Below, one piece after another: positions 11,549 through 22,536 of a stretch of 64,000 nt of DNA (its first letter is position 1; every line of letters starts with the position of its first letter). The DNA is taken from the NCBI RefSeq assembly GCF_040183065.1, contig NC_091122.1, positions 160,492,955 to 160,556,954 of the forward strand, given 5' to 3'. The notes beneath the pieces were generated by a model. It was not told the origin of the DNA. It did not search any database and worked only from the letters and a program-made list of their open reading frames with translations. This DNA is from Periplaneta americana (taxonomy: Eukaryota > Arthropoda > Insecta > Blattodea > Blattidae). The position numbers were made by a program, and so were the translations under genes.

Positions 11549-11587
<39 letters not shown>

Positions 11588-11825
11588 CATTATTATTATT
11601 ATTATTACATAATTATTTTATTGGTGTTGTGAAGATGAAAAGAATTGTCATTGTATTATATTAATTATGTATTATATTGTCTTGTATTGTAGTATTGTAT
11701 TGCTTTGAATTGTATTGTATTAATTATGTTATATTCATAGCATTGTAGTACTTTTCTATCATACTGGTTGAGTGGAAGAGAAGGCCGAATGGCCTTAACT
11801 CTGCCAGTTAAAATAAACCATTATT
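11065..11825 (+). mobile_element. LINE 3' end, same family as 262-1,333
   Basis: Frame 11,071-11,499 gives LSNKLQRVHNMCVRFISNA, FDHITPSFKSLSWLQISNR, STPNYLRSRFNYL and REWNSLSQKIRGCQT, collinear with the copy at 262-1,333 but less damaged. An (ATT)n run follows at 11,549-11,606. The conserved 3' UTR (GTTGAGTGGAAGAGAAGGCC) is at about 11,766-11,785 and ends in 'aaataaaccattatta'. The polymerase core is absent, so it is 5'-truncated. Confidence 0.85.
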
Positions 11826-11874
11826 ATAGTGATAATGTAATTATTTTTTGGGATTAATAATATTCTCATTGTAT

Positions 11875-12180
11875 TCTTCATTTGACATAATTAGGAACAT
11901 TAAATCCAGACGTTTGAGATGGGCAGGGCATGTAGTACGTATGTGCGAATCCAGAAATGCATATAGGCCTAGAGTGTTAGTTGGGAGACCGGAGGGAAAA
12001 AGACCTTTAGGGAGGCCGAGACGTAGATGGGAGGATAATATTAAAATTTATTTGAGGGAGGTGAGATATGATAGAGACTGGATTAATCTTGCACAGAATA
12101 GGGACCGATGGCGCGCTTATGTGAGGGCGGCAATGAAACTCCGGGTTCCTTAAAAGCCATTTGTAAGTAAGTAATAATAT
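11875..12180 (+). mobile_element. Non-LTR retrotransposon 3' fragment (TAAG-tailed family)
   Basis: The plus-strand frame reads IRNIKSRRLRWAGHVVRM, VLVGRPEGKRPLGRPRRRW, and ends YVRAAMKLRVP followed by the family tail 'aaaagcc...gtaagtaagta'. Only the last 90 or so residues of the polymerase protein remain. Confidence 0.85.
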
Positions 12181-12631
12181 TCTACTTAAGAACAAGTTCT
12201 CAGTCCTTAGAGAGAAGAAGGATATTATCATATACAGGGTGTTTCCGGGCTAGTGTTACAAACTTTCAGGGATGATGGCGAAGGGCACATGTATCAATTT
12301 GAGATAAGGAACCCTGGTCGGGAAATGACCGTGTGGAAAGTTACAAGCAAAAATAGTTGTGTGTAAATGGAATAATTTTATTCCTCTGTACACCTTATTT
12401 ATGTGTATTTATCTGTACATCTTACACATACTGTATCCATCTGACGTTGTTTACATTGTCTACCTACAGTATTTCGTTCAGTACGCTTTCTGAGGGGTGG
12501 GGACAGGAAACTACACTAAAGCAATGTAGATAGCGTAATGTGTAAATGACATGGTCGGTCCTGATATGCACGTCTGTAGACAGCAGTGTATGTGTACAAG
12601 TTGCAGTGTCAAGTCGATCAGCTGTAGTGAA

Positions 12632-12676
12632 ATGAAGGTCTACACGAGAGCGAAATATGCAGACCTGATTTTCGAA

Positions 12677-12766
<90 letters not shown>

Positions 12767-13455
12767 GTTTATTTTGCCTGGCAGAGTTAAGGCCATGAGG
12801 CCTTCTCTTCCACTCAACCTGGTTTCAATAATATACATGAAATACAAAATTAGATTACAAAACAACACAAAAGAAAATACCTTAGAAATTACATAAAATA
12901 TAGTAGAAAATTACAATAGTCAAGATCAGTTACATAATATACAATTACAAATAGTCTAGATCGGTTACATAATATATAAAATAAAGTAGACAATTACACA
13001 TAATCAAAATCAGTTACATAACATAAGGGGAATATACACACTCACACACATACACAAACACAAACACACACACACACACAAACACACAATTTATAAGACC
13101 TAAAATGCTCGAGATAAATTCGACGATTAATTCACTTGAGATATATTATACAGTTAATATACTAATAGGAGAATACATGTGGGTTACAAGACATAAAATG
13201 TTGATTAGCAAAGTCGTACTAAATGGCATACAAATACAAATGATTAAGTAATATATCAAGATAATAAAAAAAGAAAAAAAGAAGAAGAGAGAGGAGAAAA
13301 AAATAACAACTAACAAATAACAATGGATGAGCCAATGGGAACAGTAGACAAGCTCACAGATTGTATCGGGACAAGTACCTATGTAGGAGACATCCGGCCC
13401 ATACCATCTTTCCACGACTGTTCCAAAGGTTAAGGGAAGAAGGGCACGTGTTGCG
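12632..13455 (+). pseudogene. DUF4817 transposase N-terminus split by a LINE insertion
   Basis: The first piece starts at ATG 12,632 and reads MKVYTRAKYADLIFEY up to the insertion. The second resumes after the insert in the frame NGNSRQAHRLYRDKYL, then RRHPAHTIFPRLFQRLREEG. Read together they cover the DUF4817 helix-turn-helix domain: an N-terminal 'YADLIFEYG...NGN' segment, 'RLY...RRHP' and 'F.RL.QRLREEG'. A stop (TGA) lies in the codon before the NGN motif. Confidence 0.65.
12672..13325 (-). mobile_element. LINE 3' UTR insertion with (CTA)n tail, minus strand
   Basis: The tail appears on the plus strand as (TAG)n at 12,678-12,766, followed by the reversed 3' UTR signature of the LINE family at 262-1,333. 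The remaining 500 bp is 3' UTR-like with 'acac' and 'aaag' low-complexity stretches; no polymerase sequence is present. It interrupts the DUF4817 domain. The 5' limit is approximate. Confidence 0.7.
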
Positions 13456-13863
13456 AAATTACAATTCCATTTCCACACAACTATTTTTGCTTATAACTTT
13501 CGACTCAGTCATTTCCGGGCCAGGGTTTCTTATCTCAAATTGATACATGTGCCCTTCCCCATCATCCCTGAAAGTTTGTAACATCAGCCCGGAAACACCC
13601 TGTATGTTGTAACCAGAATTCAGTTGACTTGGTACTTCCATAATTTTCACTATTCTTAATAGGCCTATCTCATTTTCTTAATAATTGATACTATGATAAT
13701 TTCATCCAATTCGGTTGGAATTTATCTCCATGTTATACGTTATTGGGAGAGATTAAAAGTCTCTGATCAGGACAAATTCCTGCATACTTGAAAAGTTGTA
13801 AGTTGAGAGTATCTCAGTGGGTGACGCGCGACAGTGCGCTGTATTGCGACATTTATTTTAACG

Positions 13864-14114
13864 TCCACACCTGTGGAGTAACGGTTAGCGCGTCTGGCTG
13901 CGAAACCAGGTGGCTCAGGTTCGAATCCCGGTCGGGGCAAGTTACCTGGTTGAGGTTTTTTCCGGGGTTTTCCATCAACCCAATAGGAGCAAATCCTGGG
14001 TAACTTTCGGTGCTGGACCCCGGACTCATTTCATCGGCATTATCACCTTCATATCATTCAGACGCTAAATAACCTAGATGTTGATACAGCGTCGTAAAAT
14101 AACCCAATAAAATA
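13864..14114 (+). mobile_element. SINE 'B' family, full-length copy with tRNA-like head
   Basis: It starts 'tccacacctgtggagtaacg' with box A-like 'ggagtaacggttagcgcg', then box B GGTTCGAATCCCGG. The body has 'gttacctggttgagg', 'ggtaactttcgg' and 'ggcattatcaccttc'. It ends 'tgatacagcgtcgt' plus 'aaaataaccca'. Related copies: 2,316, 43,536, 45,160, 46,455 (minus) and 46,861. Confidence 0.88.
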
Positions 14115-14606
14115 AATAAAAAATTTATTTTAACGATTTTCGCAACTATTCAATTTAAATTAATGGCTAAACGGTTTGATATGAAAAAATGATTCAAGAC
14201 ATTGTTCAGATTGTGTTTACCTACCTGCTTGTATAGCAATCAACCATTTTTCTCGGACCATTATCGCAGTAGAGCGCTGCAAACATTAGGCAAAGACCAT
14301 TTTTTCCTGCTTAACGGTGCTTCATCGAAGGAAAAGCGTAATAGAAGTTTTGTTACATTTAACATGTAGAATCACATCGGCTCCCTTCCACTCTGTACAC
14401 AGAGTGTTAAAAAAAGTATCCAATGTTTTAGGAGGTGATAGTATGCATCAAAACAAAAAAAAAAAAAATGTCTAATAAACATGGATCCTATAACACATAC
14501 TTTTTGAGATCTGAACACTTGTTCATAGGAGGTGCTCAATGTGACGTCCATTCATGGCAATACATTTTTTGCCCTACAATACAGCAGGCTACCAGATAAT
14601 CATACA

Positions 14607-15133
14607 GCGTATTCCGAATCTCACCGGTCCGGTGGCATCTATGACGTCACGTTGCAGCGAAATAAGGAACAAAACTGCTGGAAGGATCGATGGCCGTCAT
14701 GGCGACTGTACAAGTTGTTGTCTGTGCTACGCTAGCAAAATTTTGCGAAATTTTCGTACTCCCATCTCGTTCAAAGAAAAGATAGGGTATAAACAACTTA
14801 TTTCTTGAACCGGTAGTAATAACGGATCCGTTGACATGTTCGCTCATAAGCCATTAACATATTGTTTTTACGTTGTGCTCATTACAAACAATACAGCAGA
14901 ACTAAAGCAGAACACACCGCCATGACACAACAGTGCACGATGTCATTCGTCTGCTAATTCCCGCCCTATACAAGAACCAATCAGATTCACTGATGGCGGC
15001 TGATGGAGACTGCCACCACCTCTGCAAGTTAATGGCACCGGTGCGACACCGGTGGAGCATCAATGACGTCATCGGTGGAATTCGGAACACCGTGATGCCA
15101 TCGGATTGCTCACCGGTGAAATTCGGAATACGC
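14607..15133. mobile_element. Nested 527-bp TIR element, ~7-bp target duplication
   Basis: Ends open GCGTATTCCGAAT in inverted orientation, flanked by TCATACA on the left and TCATACG on the right (6 of 7 identical). Subterminal 'caccggt' motifs repeat several times in both orientations. No reading frame of note. Confidence 0.65.
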
Positions 15134-15189
15134 TCATACGTAGTTGACACTCCTGGCATGGAGTACTGATATGTCGCAAGGAATGCTGA

Positions 15190-15715
15190 AAACAAAAGTC
15201 TGGTTGCAGATATGGGCGGGGTTCAGCAGAGATGGTGCTGTGAATTTTCGTAATCAGCATGTGTGGGCTGAAGAAAATCCCCATGCAGTTGAAGAAACAA
15301 GGCATCAGCACCGATTCTCAATCAACATATGGGCAGGCGTTCTTGGCGATAGATTATTAGGGCCATACATGCTACCACAGAGATTAACTGGGGCTCGTTA
15401 TCAGGACTTTCTTATTAACGTATTGCCTACCTTGCTGGAGTATGTGCCATGTCAGCAAAGACTACAGATGTGGTTCGTGCATGATGCACACCAGCACATT
15501 TTTTTCGGCAATGAGCGTGAACACCTGACGCTGATATTTCAGGACCGCTGGATTGATTGGGGAGGTCCAACACCTTGGCCTGCTCGTTCCCGAAACCTAA
15601 ATCCCCTAGTCTTTTGGTTATCAAAACCAACTATATCAATTTCAAAGAGTGCGTCATTTCTTACGCCGAAGGACAGAGGAATACATTGCCATGAATGGAC
15701 GTCACATTGAGACCT
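15190..15715 (+). pseudogene. Tc1/mariner-type transposase catalytic-domain remnant
   Basis: The frame contains SRDGAVNFRNQHVWAEENPH, where the family's conserved 'F(S)DE' has become SRD. INIWAGVLGDRLLGPYMLP, LLEYVPCQQRLQMWFVHDAH (the second Asp region, normally 'QQDGAPPH') and WPARSRNLNPLVFWL (normally 'WP.RSPDL.PLDFFLW') follow. Catalytic positions are altered in all three motifs, so it is dead. It belongs to the same transposase family as 1,336-2,085. Confidence 0.75.
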
Positions 15716-15849
15716 GCTATGAACAAGTGTTCAGATCTCAGAAAGTATATGTTGTAGGACCCATGTTTATTAGACATTATTTTCTTGTTTTGATGCATAA
15801 GTTACTATCACCTCCTAAAATATTGGATACTTTTTTTTTAACACACTGT

Positions 15850-16330
15850 ATATACATACTCTTTATTTCCTTATTACACCTGACCATTTTATAACATTAC
15901 CGATTACACAATTGTAAATACTAAAGCTGTTATCAGAAGTAAAAAAGGTAGAAAATAAGAGATTTAACATAATTTTAAAAATATATTTACTTTTTCAAAT
16001 TGTTTACATAAACTTCATGAAAATTAACATGTAACATCATGTTTATGACATATTTATTTAAAATTAACTTTATAGTAAATATGTAATTAACTTTTTTCAT
16101 AATTCAAATCTGCTCATTAATTATTAGTCTCTGTTCTGTTTTGATCTGATAGTCTATTGGCTTTGTGGTAAATGGTAACAGTTTTAAGTAGTTTAAATAT
16201 AGCAGAGTTAATTAATTCCCCCATACAATATTATAGTAAGACAAAATTCTTATCTCCCCCCACCAAACAAATTACAAGTCACTGCCAGGTTGCATTATCA
16301 CAAGACACCGACTAAAAGTCTTTGGTGAAC
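15850..16330. other. No gene recognised
   Basis: AT-rich sequence without recognisable motifs. Confidence 0.35.
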
Positions 16331-16640
16331 TAAGACGGAAGCTTCAAAACACTGACTTGGGTGGAGTTCTGTTGTTTCACCCAAAGCTTGAACCCGTATC
16401 AGCGTAGTTCCTGCACGAATCACGGGCTCAAACATTTAAGCATCCTCCCTACAATCCGGATCTTACCCTCCCGGAATTTCATTCTTTTCTCAAAGTGAAG
16501 TTAAAGGTGTCACCGAATCTTGTCTCCTGAATTTGGAGTAGCTGCATATAAGAAGCGTCTTTCTACAAGCACGGCGTGAATGAATTTGACTTTACACATA
16601 GTATGCTGCAGAATGCTCTGAGAAGATGTAATGATACGAT
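16330..16640 (+). pseudogene. Mariner transposase C-terminal fragment
   Basis: The plus-strand frame around 16,435-16,490 reads KHPPYNPDLTLPEFHSF, matching the 'PPYSPDLAPSDFHLF' block that precedes the last catalytic Asp of mariner transposases. Here that Asp is replaced by Glu. Sequence downstream ('YKHGVNEFD') fits the following helix. Upstream frames are broken. It is a different subfamily from the DUF4817-type copies. Confidence 0.55.
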
Positions 16641-17621
16641 TTTATTATTTTATCCACTTTTATTATGTAATGTGGACTTAACATCACTAATAAAAATGTT
16701 GTGAACATTAATTACGCAACTAGTTTGGTAATGATACTGCTATTACGCAACTCGTTACGTAATGATACTGCTATTACCTAACTGGTTGCATAATGTGAAC
16801 CACACAATAAATTAAAAAAATGGAATTGAAATTTTTTTATTAAAAACATTAACAACAATATGTTTACAATTTGTTATATTAATTCCTACAGTTGACGCGG
16901 TATTACGATGGTTCTAAACATTCAACTGCAGAATTTTTAATATCTGATCTAGTTTGAACTCCTTTTAACAAAGTTTGTTTATTTCTCCTACTACTGCTGT
17001 TCTGTTATAAACAAAAACCTGTGGTGTTGAGAATTAATTAAACAAGCATAAATGAATCGCCTCTCGCAGGAAGAATATATATTTAAAAAAAGGCAAATCG
17101 TAAAACAGCGAAAGCTAAGCTCCGCCCACGACCCCTTTCCACTTTTCCCCTACAAGCTCACCACACACTCTAGCGGGAAAGAGTGGAAATGGGGTTTAGG
17201 GTTGGTGACATCTAGTGGAGGAAAATGGAACAAAAAGAGTGAATGCGGCATCTATGAAGCAAAAGAGGAACTTCGTCCTGTTTCCCTCTGTCTCTCCTCT
17301 CTGCTTGATGTCTCTCTCTCTTTTTTTTTTTTTTCCTTTTGACTTTGCGGAGGGCAGTATTCGATCCGTTGATCTTCCTAACGAAACGCACGCACGCTCT
17401 TTGGTCACGCTTTAGACCTCTCGGCTACCGAGAGGAGTTGATGGTAGAAGGGAAAATGAATCTATTTATGTTCAAGTGAACTGCCATAACGTATTGCAGA
17501 AATGTAATGTGTGTCGTTGGATATGTCTTGTTGTCTAATGCACATTAATTTGGTTGTGTTGTGATGTGTTGTAAAATATGAAATACTGCGAGGCGGTAGG
17601 CAGTGATCCACCGAAGCGGGG

Positions 17622-17657
<36 letters not shown>

Positions 17658-17850
17658 AGGCGAGCGAGGTGCCGAGCGGCGAGGGTAGAGATAACTCCCC
17701 CTACTGGCGTTCGCGTTTTACGATTTATCCAAAATTAATTTTTTATCTAAGTGGATAAAAAGTTGTGTGATGTAGCCTACTTATCGTAACATCATATTAC
17801 AATACTCGACAAATTTCAAATCTCGTATTGTAATATGAAAATTTACGCAC
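16641..17850. other. No gene recognised; (GA)n run at about 17,629-17,656
   Basis: AT-rich sequence with a pyrimidine run near 17,290-17,340 and a (GA)n microsatellite. The small frames here show no family motif or convincing splice structure. Confidence 0.4.
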
Positions 17851-17872
17851 TCATATTTTAAACAACTGTGGC

Positions 17873-17878
17873 TTTATT
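17873..17878 (-). promoter_or_regulatory. Poly(A) signal AATAAA of the lectin gene
   Basis: On the minus strand AATAAA lies 118 bp past the lectin stop codon (17,997), a normal distance for a short 3' UTR. No earlier AATAAA was noticed between the stop and this site. Confidence 0.6.
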
Positions 17879-17996
17879 GCTTCTATTGTCACAACTTTCA
17901 CAACAGCGCTTGTAATGAAGGCATTATTTTGTAAAGCGTGAACCACATTTTGTGTCTATCACCACACTTGTGAACTCTCTTGCTGTCAACAGGTGA

Positions 17997-18225
17997 TCAG
18001 TTGTCTACAGACACCTTCCTGAAGACTTGGTTGCTGCCTCCGTGTTTGAAAAACACGATGACTGGATCTTCAGGCTCCGTGCCGCCTCCACGCACATCAA
18101 GCACCAAACGCATCAACTCCGACCTGATGGTGCCATCGTTATCGAAGTGCCACTTCTGGTTGATTCCGCCGTGTGGTTCGTTTGTGGAGATATCACCGGT
18201 TGCCATGTCCACCTCGAGGACCTGT
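17997..18225 (-). CDS. R-type (ricin-B-like) beta-trefoil lectin, last coding exon
   Basis: This minus-strand exon has a clean acceptor (ttgattttcag before 18,225) and ends at TGA (17,997-17,999). Its first base completes a Gly codon begun by GG at the end of the exon at 23,423-23,580. It encodes the second and third trefoil repeats: QVLEVDMATGD, PHGGINQKWHFDNDGTIRS, LVLDVRGG and KHGGSNQVF. The GG-x-NQ-x-W signature is that of QxW/R-type lectin domains. The third repeat has F in place of W. With the upstream exon the protein is 128 residues, the length of one complete trefoil with nothing else attached. No signal peptide or membrane segment is visible, so a cytosolic or unconventionally secreted carbohydrate-binding protein is inferred. 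The sugar specificity cannot be read from sequence. The frame is intact, so it is likely a working gene. Confidence 0.85.
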
Positions 18226-18345
18226 CTGAAAATCAAGGTAACAACGTTATATTTATAAATATAGCGTGTATACTAGGCCTATGACTTGAATTATTCACCC
18301 TGTTGAATGCCTTTGTTGCAATTCTCACAATGTGCCTGATTTTAC

Positions 18346-18407
18346 ACTCACTCACTCACTCACTCACTCACTCACTCACTCACTCACTCACTCACTCACT
18401 CACTCAC
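18346..18407. repeat. (ACTC)n microsatellite
   Basis: About 15 tandem ACTC units inside the large lectin intron, about 120 bp upstream of the last exon on the minus strand. Confidence 0.95.
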
Positions 18408-19304
18408 AAGTCGTTAGAATTCTGTAGCTATGAAAATAATTTTGTGCGAGATCGTGCGTATTTGCTTGTTTTCCGCACAGAACCAATACGCGGTAAGTGT
18501 GAAATACCACATTCAGTATTCCCAACGTAACACACATAACAATTTCCCTCTTCTTACCGCTTAAGCGCGACATTCATTTTCCTGCTTTAGGCTTTTAACG
18601 TATTATTTTTAGAGACGTTTAACATAGTAATAATTATAAATTGGAAACTTACCACTGCAATTTCACCTAAATTGCAATGTTAATTATTGTTTTTAAATAT
18701 TTGCAAAAATTAAGTAAAGTCTACTACTCCACGAAACTTATTGCATTCCTGATACAAGTAACATTAAGGAAGCCGTGAAAAAATCAACAAGATTCCAGAT
18801 GCCGATGTTATTACTGCAATATGTTATATAAATAATATTGTTAAAATATTAAAATTAAAAATAAATCATTACATTACCTTACCGTTTGTTTTAAGTTCGC
18901 ATTTATAGACTGGGGGGAAAAAAAAGACAGACGTATATCACGGCCTGCTGGAGTATAATAAACACAGAAAACATTTTATAGCAACAATGTCGAAGAAAGA
19001 TATGTTGGTTTTCCGAAGTTGGCGTCATTAAACATAAACCAACAGGGAGATTTCATTGCAACTAATTAGAAATTCGTCTTTCAGGTATGTAATAAACGAT
19101 CTTCGCACAAAATAATGTACGATACACGAGCGGTATGTTTGTTTTCATGTTCTCGGAAATTAAAAAAGCTCAACTACCTTTCGCTTTTTCAATCTTTTCC
19201 TCGAACATGAAAACATCAACATACCACTCTTGTAACGTATATTACTATTATTCCGTGTATTTAAAATGACTGAAGAGCAATGCGAATTGACTCCTGTCCT
19301 ATAA

Positions 19305-19935
19305 AGGTAAGCGTTCACTACATCGTATCGCACGCATCGGACGAATCGCACGGATCGGAAAAAGACAATCTTTGCTGTAATTATTATGTAACCGCGTTCA
19401 CTACATCGTATCGCACACATCGCCTCTCGGCAAATCCGTCCACGTTTCTCGGATGAGCAACTTTTCCAATGCGTTCGATCATGGCCTTCTTTAATAAATC
19501 AATTTTAATTGGTCAACTGTTACTATTATGTTGTACCATGTTCAGTGTCGCGCCAAAATGGCAGACGGAAAACTTATTTCGCTTGTAGAAAACTGCGAAG
19601 AATTATATAATTTGAGGCGTTCCCATTACAGTAATCAAGTCGTTTCTTACATATATATTATGTAACCAATATTTCCTTTCGTTTCTTCCTCTTCAATTAA
19701 GACGCATGAAGCAATTACAAATACTTATTCGCTAACAGTCATAATTAATAGACCTGACCTCAACTCCTCTGTTTTCAGCAATGCCAATATCGTACGACGT
19801 CATGTTTTAAACAGCTGATAGGGGAATCCGATGAGACGATGAGGTAGAGCCGTTACAGTGAACGCACTGCACTTAAAATATCCGTTGCGTGCGATTCGTA
19901 CGAGGAGTGCGATACGATGTAGTGAACCCTTACCT
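19305..19935 (+). mobile_element. PIF/Harbinger-like non-autonomous element, TAA target duplication
   Basis: Ends open AGGTAAG(C/G)GTTCACTACATC in inverted orientation, near-identical for about 30 bp. They are flanked by TAA on both sides (19,302-19,304 and 19,936-19,938), the 3-bp target typical of PIF/Harbinger. The left repeat sequence recurs once internally near 19,395. It retains the start of a MADF-type protein (19,558). It lies in the lectin intron. Confidence 0.8.
19558..19656 (+). pseudogene. MADF-domain start, remnant of the Harbinger accessory DNA-binding protein
   Basis: From ATG 19,558 the frame reads MADGKLISLVENCEELYNL, then RRSHYSNQVV. This matches the opening of MADF/Myb-like domains ('LI..V...P.LYN....DY.N'). 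Autonomous Harbinger elements often encode such a protein beside the transposase. The frame then enters unrelated AT-rich sequence and stops, so most of the domain is deleted. Confidence 0.55.
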
Positions 19936-20259
19936 TAAGTCTTCAGATAAATTAATTCGTTATTTTATCGACAGTGATTTCACACAGTACAGTATTATAA
20001 AGAATCATTGATGAATAAGTTTTAAATGGACTTTCCCTCCGTAGGAAGAAATATAGTGAGATCCATACAAAACTTTACCATTTTAATGAGTTATACCCTA
20101 GATCATATATACCCAGAATGCTCGGCCTTATAGGGTTTGACGGTAACAACTTTTGTCAGGTTTACTATGCTGCCATCTAGTTGTTACATAAGGAGTCACG
20201 TCATAACTCCCATTTGATTTGCACTAGCAAAAAAAAATTGATTTGCATTAGCGACTGTA

Positions 20260-20695
20260 AAACTTGGACTCTCACTTTGAGAAAGGAACAGAGATTGAGG
20301 GTTTTTGAGAATAAGGTCCTTAGGAAAATATTTGGGGCTAAGAGGGATGAAGTTACAGGAGAATGGAGGAAGTTACACAACGCAGAGCTGCACGCATTTT
20401 ATCCTTCACCTGACATAATTAGGAACATTAAATCCAGACGTTTGAGATGGGCAGGAAATGTAGCACGTATGGGCAAATCCAGAAATGCATATAGAGAGTG
20501 ATGGAGGCCAGAGGGGAAAAGACCTTTGGGGAGGCCGAGACGTAGATGGGAAGATAATATTAAAATGGATTTGAGGGAGGTGGGATATGATGGTAGAGAC
20601 TGGATTAATCTTGCTCAGGATAGGGACCAATGGCGGGCTTATGTGAGAGCGGCAATGAACCTCCGGGTTCCTTAAAAGCCAGTAAGTAAGTAAGT
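20260..20695 (+). mobile_element. Non-LTR retrotransposon 3' fragment (TAAG-tailed family), 13-bp target duplication
   Basis: Flanked by identical ATTAGCGACTGTA (20,247-20,259 and 20,696-20,708). The frame includes LRVFENKVLRKIFGAKRDEV, IRNIKSRRLRWAGNVARM, then a frameshift near 20,500 and RPEGKRPLGRPRRRWEDN. It ends with the AGTAAGTA tail. 5'-truncated and inactive, in the lectin intron. Confidence 0.9.
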
Positions 20696-21511
20696 ATTAG
20701 CGACTGTACTGCCATCTCGCGTTCGTTTACGGCGGACGGGTGGCGATCCTGGCGATTGTTCTCTTCTAAGAGCTGCCAATTTTAACATAGGGATGAGCAA
20801 TCTGTTACATATATGATCTAGGGTTATACTCATAATTTCTCTTTGGGAGTTGGTATAAACTTGAAATTGAATGTTAGCTATATCTCTGTGGTTCTCAGAG
20901 AATTTATATTGGCACAGTTATCGTCCATTGTTTTTATTGATATCGGCTGTTCTTGCAGAACGTATGTAGTGATTAAGTTCGCCGTAATATCGTAAACACG
21001 CAGTACTCGTTAAAAAAAATAAAACTTTGTGGTGAAAATACTTTCTTAATCATTTTCATTCTCTATGTGCTAAATTTGTGAGTTCTTATGTTCCCTTAAA
21101 TTTAGCTAAAACAGCTCGTCAATATCAATAATGTTAGAGGAGATATTTAAGATGATAGTTTTAAGTGTCTCACCCTGTATACAAAAGGCCTTTACAGAGT
21201 GGAACGAAACCTAGTAGACCTACATTAATTCACAGCAGTATTTGATCAAGTCAATATGAACAAGTTTTGTGAAATAAGTTTCTTTATACGTCCAATAGTT
21301 TTTAGAATAGGAAATATAACTTGTTGCAACGCTGAAAAAGTAGCAGTGCACCTGGAGGTCATTGCTCCGCAGCGGGAGTGAGTGTAACTGCAATCATCCA
21401 CTCCGCAACACTTGCAAAAGGAGAACGTGAACCAAAACGTCTCATCCACGAGATACGTTTCGATCAAATTACTGTACATACGTAACACTTAATAAAGTAC
21501 TTAACATTACT

Positions 21512-22248
21512 TACTTACTTACTTACTTACAAATGGCTTTTAAGGAACCCGAAGGTTCACTGCCGCCCTCACATAAGCCCGCCATCGGTCCCTATCCTGT
21601 GCAAGATAAATCCAGTCTCTATCATCATATCCCACCTCCCTCAAATCCATTTTAATATTATCCTCCCATCTACGTCTCGGCCTCCCTAACGGTCTTTTTC
21701 CCTCCGGTCTCCCAACTAACAATCTATATGCATTTCTGGATTCGCCCATACGTGCTACATGCCCTGCCCATCTCAAACGTCTGGATTTAATGTTCCTAAT
21801 TATGTCAGGTGAAGAATACAATGCGTGCAGTTCTGCGTTGTGTAACTTTCTCCATTCTCCTGTAACTTCATCCCGCTTAGCCTCAAATATTTTCCTAAGC
21901 ACCTTATTCTCAAACACTCTTATCCTATGTTCCTCTCTCAGAGTGAGAGTCCAAGTTTCACAACCATACAGAACAACCGGTAATATAACTGTTTTATAAA
22001 TTCTAACTTTGAGATTTTTTGACAACAGACTGGATGATAAAAGCTTCTCAACCGAATAATAACACGCATTTCCCATATTTATTCTGCGTTTAATTTCCTC
22101 CCGAGTATCATTTATATTTCTTACTGTTGCTCCAAGATATTTGAATTTTTCCAACTCTTCGAAGGATAAATCTCCAATTTTTATATTTCCATTTCGTACA
22201 ATATTCTGGTCACGAGACATAATCATATACATTGTGTTTTCGGGATTA
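21512..22248 (-). mobile_element. Non-LTR retrotransposon 3' fragment (TAAG-tailed family), 13-bp target duplication
   Basis: The minus-strand 230-residue frame 21,540-22,232 covers FEELEKFKYLGATVRNIND through VVLYGCETWTLTLREEHRIR to the C-terminal LRVP. The tail is (TAAG)n. ACTTAACATTACT flanks both sides (21,499-21,511 and 22,249-22,261). It is one of the least damaged copies of the polymerase C-terminus in the window but lacks the catalytic YADD region. Confidence 0.9.
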
Positions 22249-22536
22249 ACTTAACATTACTGTGAACGTAATTTCTTTTCTAAATTAATTTATTTTTAAT
22301 TTCTTAAAATATAATAATTTAAATGGAGATTGGGTTGCAGAATGTCTATTCGTAATAGTAATCAAATGTAAAGAAATATTAATGGAAATAGTTTTGTTGA
22401 TAAGAATGTACATTCTTTACTGTTTTGTAATTACGTAAAAAGCAAAGAAATCAACATACTGTGAATATTAAATGAGTTTCATAGTATTAAATTTAGAGTT
22501 AAAAAATTATGGAATAATAAAGAATGTTTTTTTACT

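Larger units (their letters stand above)
12235..13602 (+). mobile_element. Tc1/mariner-type deletion derivative (DUF4817 family), TA target site
   Basis: Inverted repeats of about 150 bp open CAGGGTGTTTCCGGGCT and are flanked by TA (12,233-12,234 and 13,603-13,604). Between them are an N-terminal transposase piece and a LINE 3' end. The transposase runs straight into the right inverted repeat, so the catalytic domain was deleted before or independently of the LINE insertion. Confidence 0.8.
14400..15848 (+). mobile_element. Tc1/mariner-type element with long inverted repeats, decayed
   Basis: The ends match as inverted repeats for roughly 170 bp ('gtgttaaaaaaagtatccaa', 'ttttaggaggtgatagta', 'gaacacttgttcat'). 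TA follows the right end; the left flank reads CA, so that side is mutated. The inside holds a nested TIR element (14,607-15,133) and the transposase remnant at 15,190-15,715. Confidence 0.75.

Noticed and set aside
12464-12868. 134-residue minus-strand frame with a long poly-Leu run
   Set aside because: The Leu run is the (TAG)n LINE tail read in one frame; the rest is LINE 3' UTR and mariner-type element sequence.
6732-14114. tRNA genes at the heads of SINE A and SINE B copies
   Set aside because: Boxes A and B are present but the cloverleaf is poor and the sequence continues into conserved SINE bodies repeated many times.
17052-17415. Overlapping small frames around 17.1-17.4 kb
   Set aside because: They cross a T/C run and lack motifs; both strands are equally open.
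18346-18407. Possible CRISPR-like direct repeats
   Set aside because: Uninterrupted 4-bp tandem units in a eukaryotic intron; no spacers.
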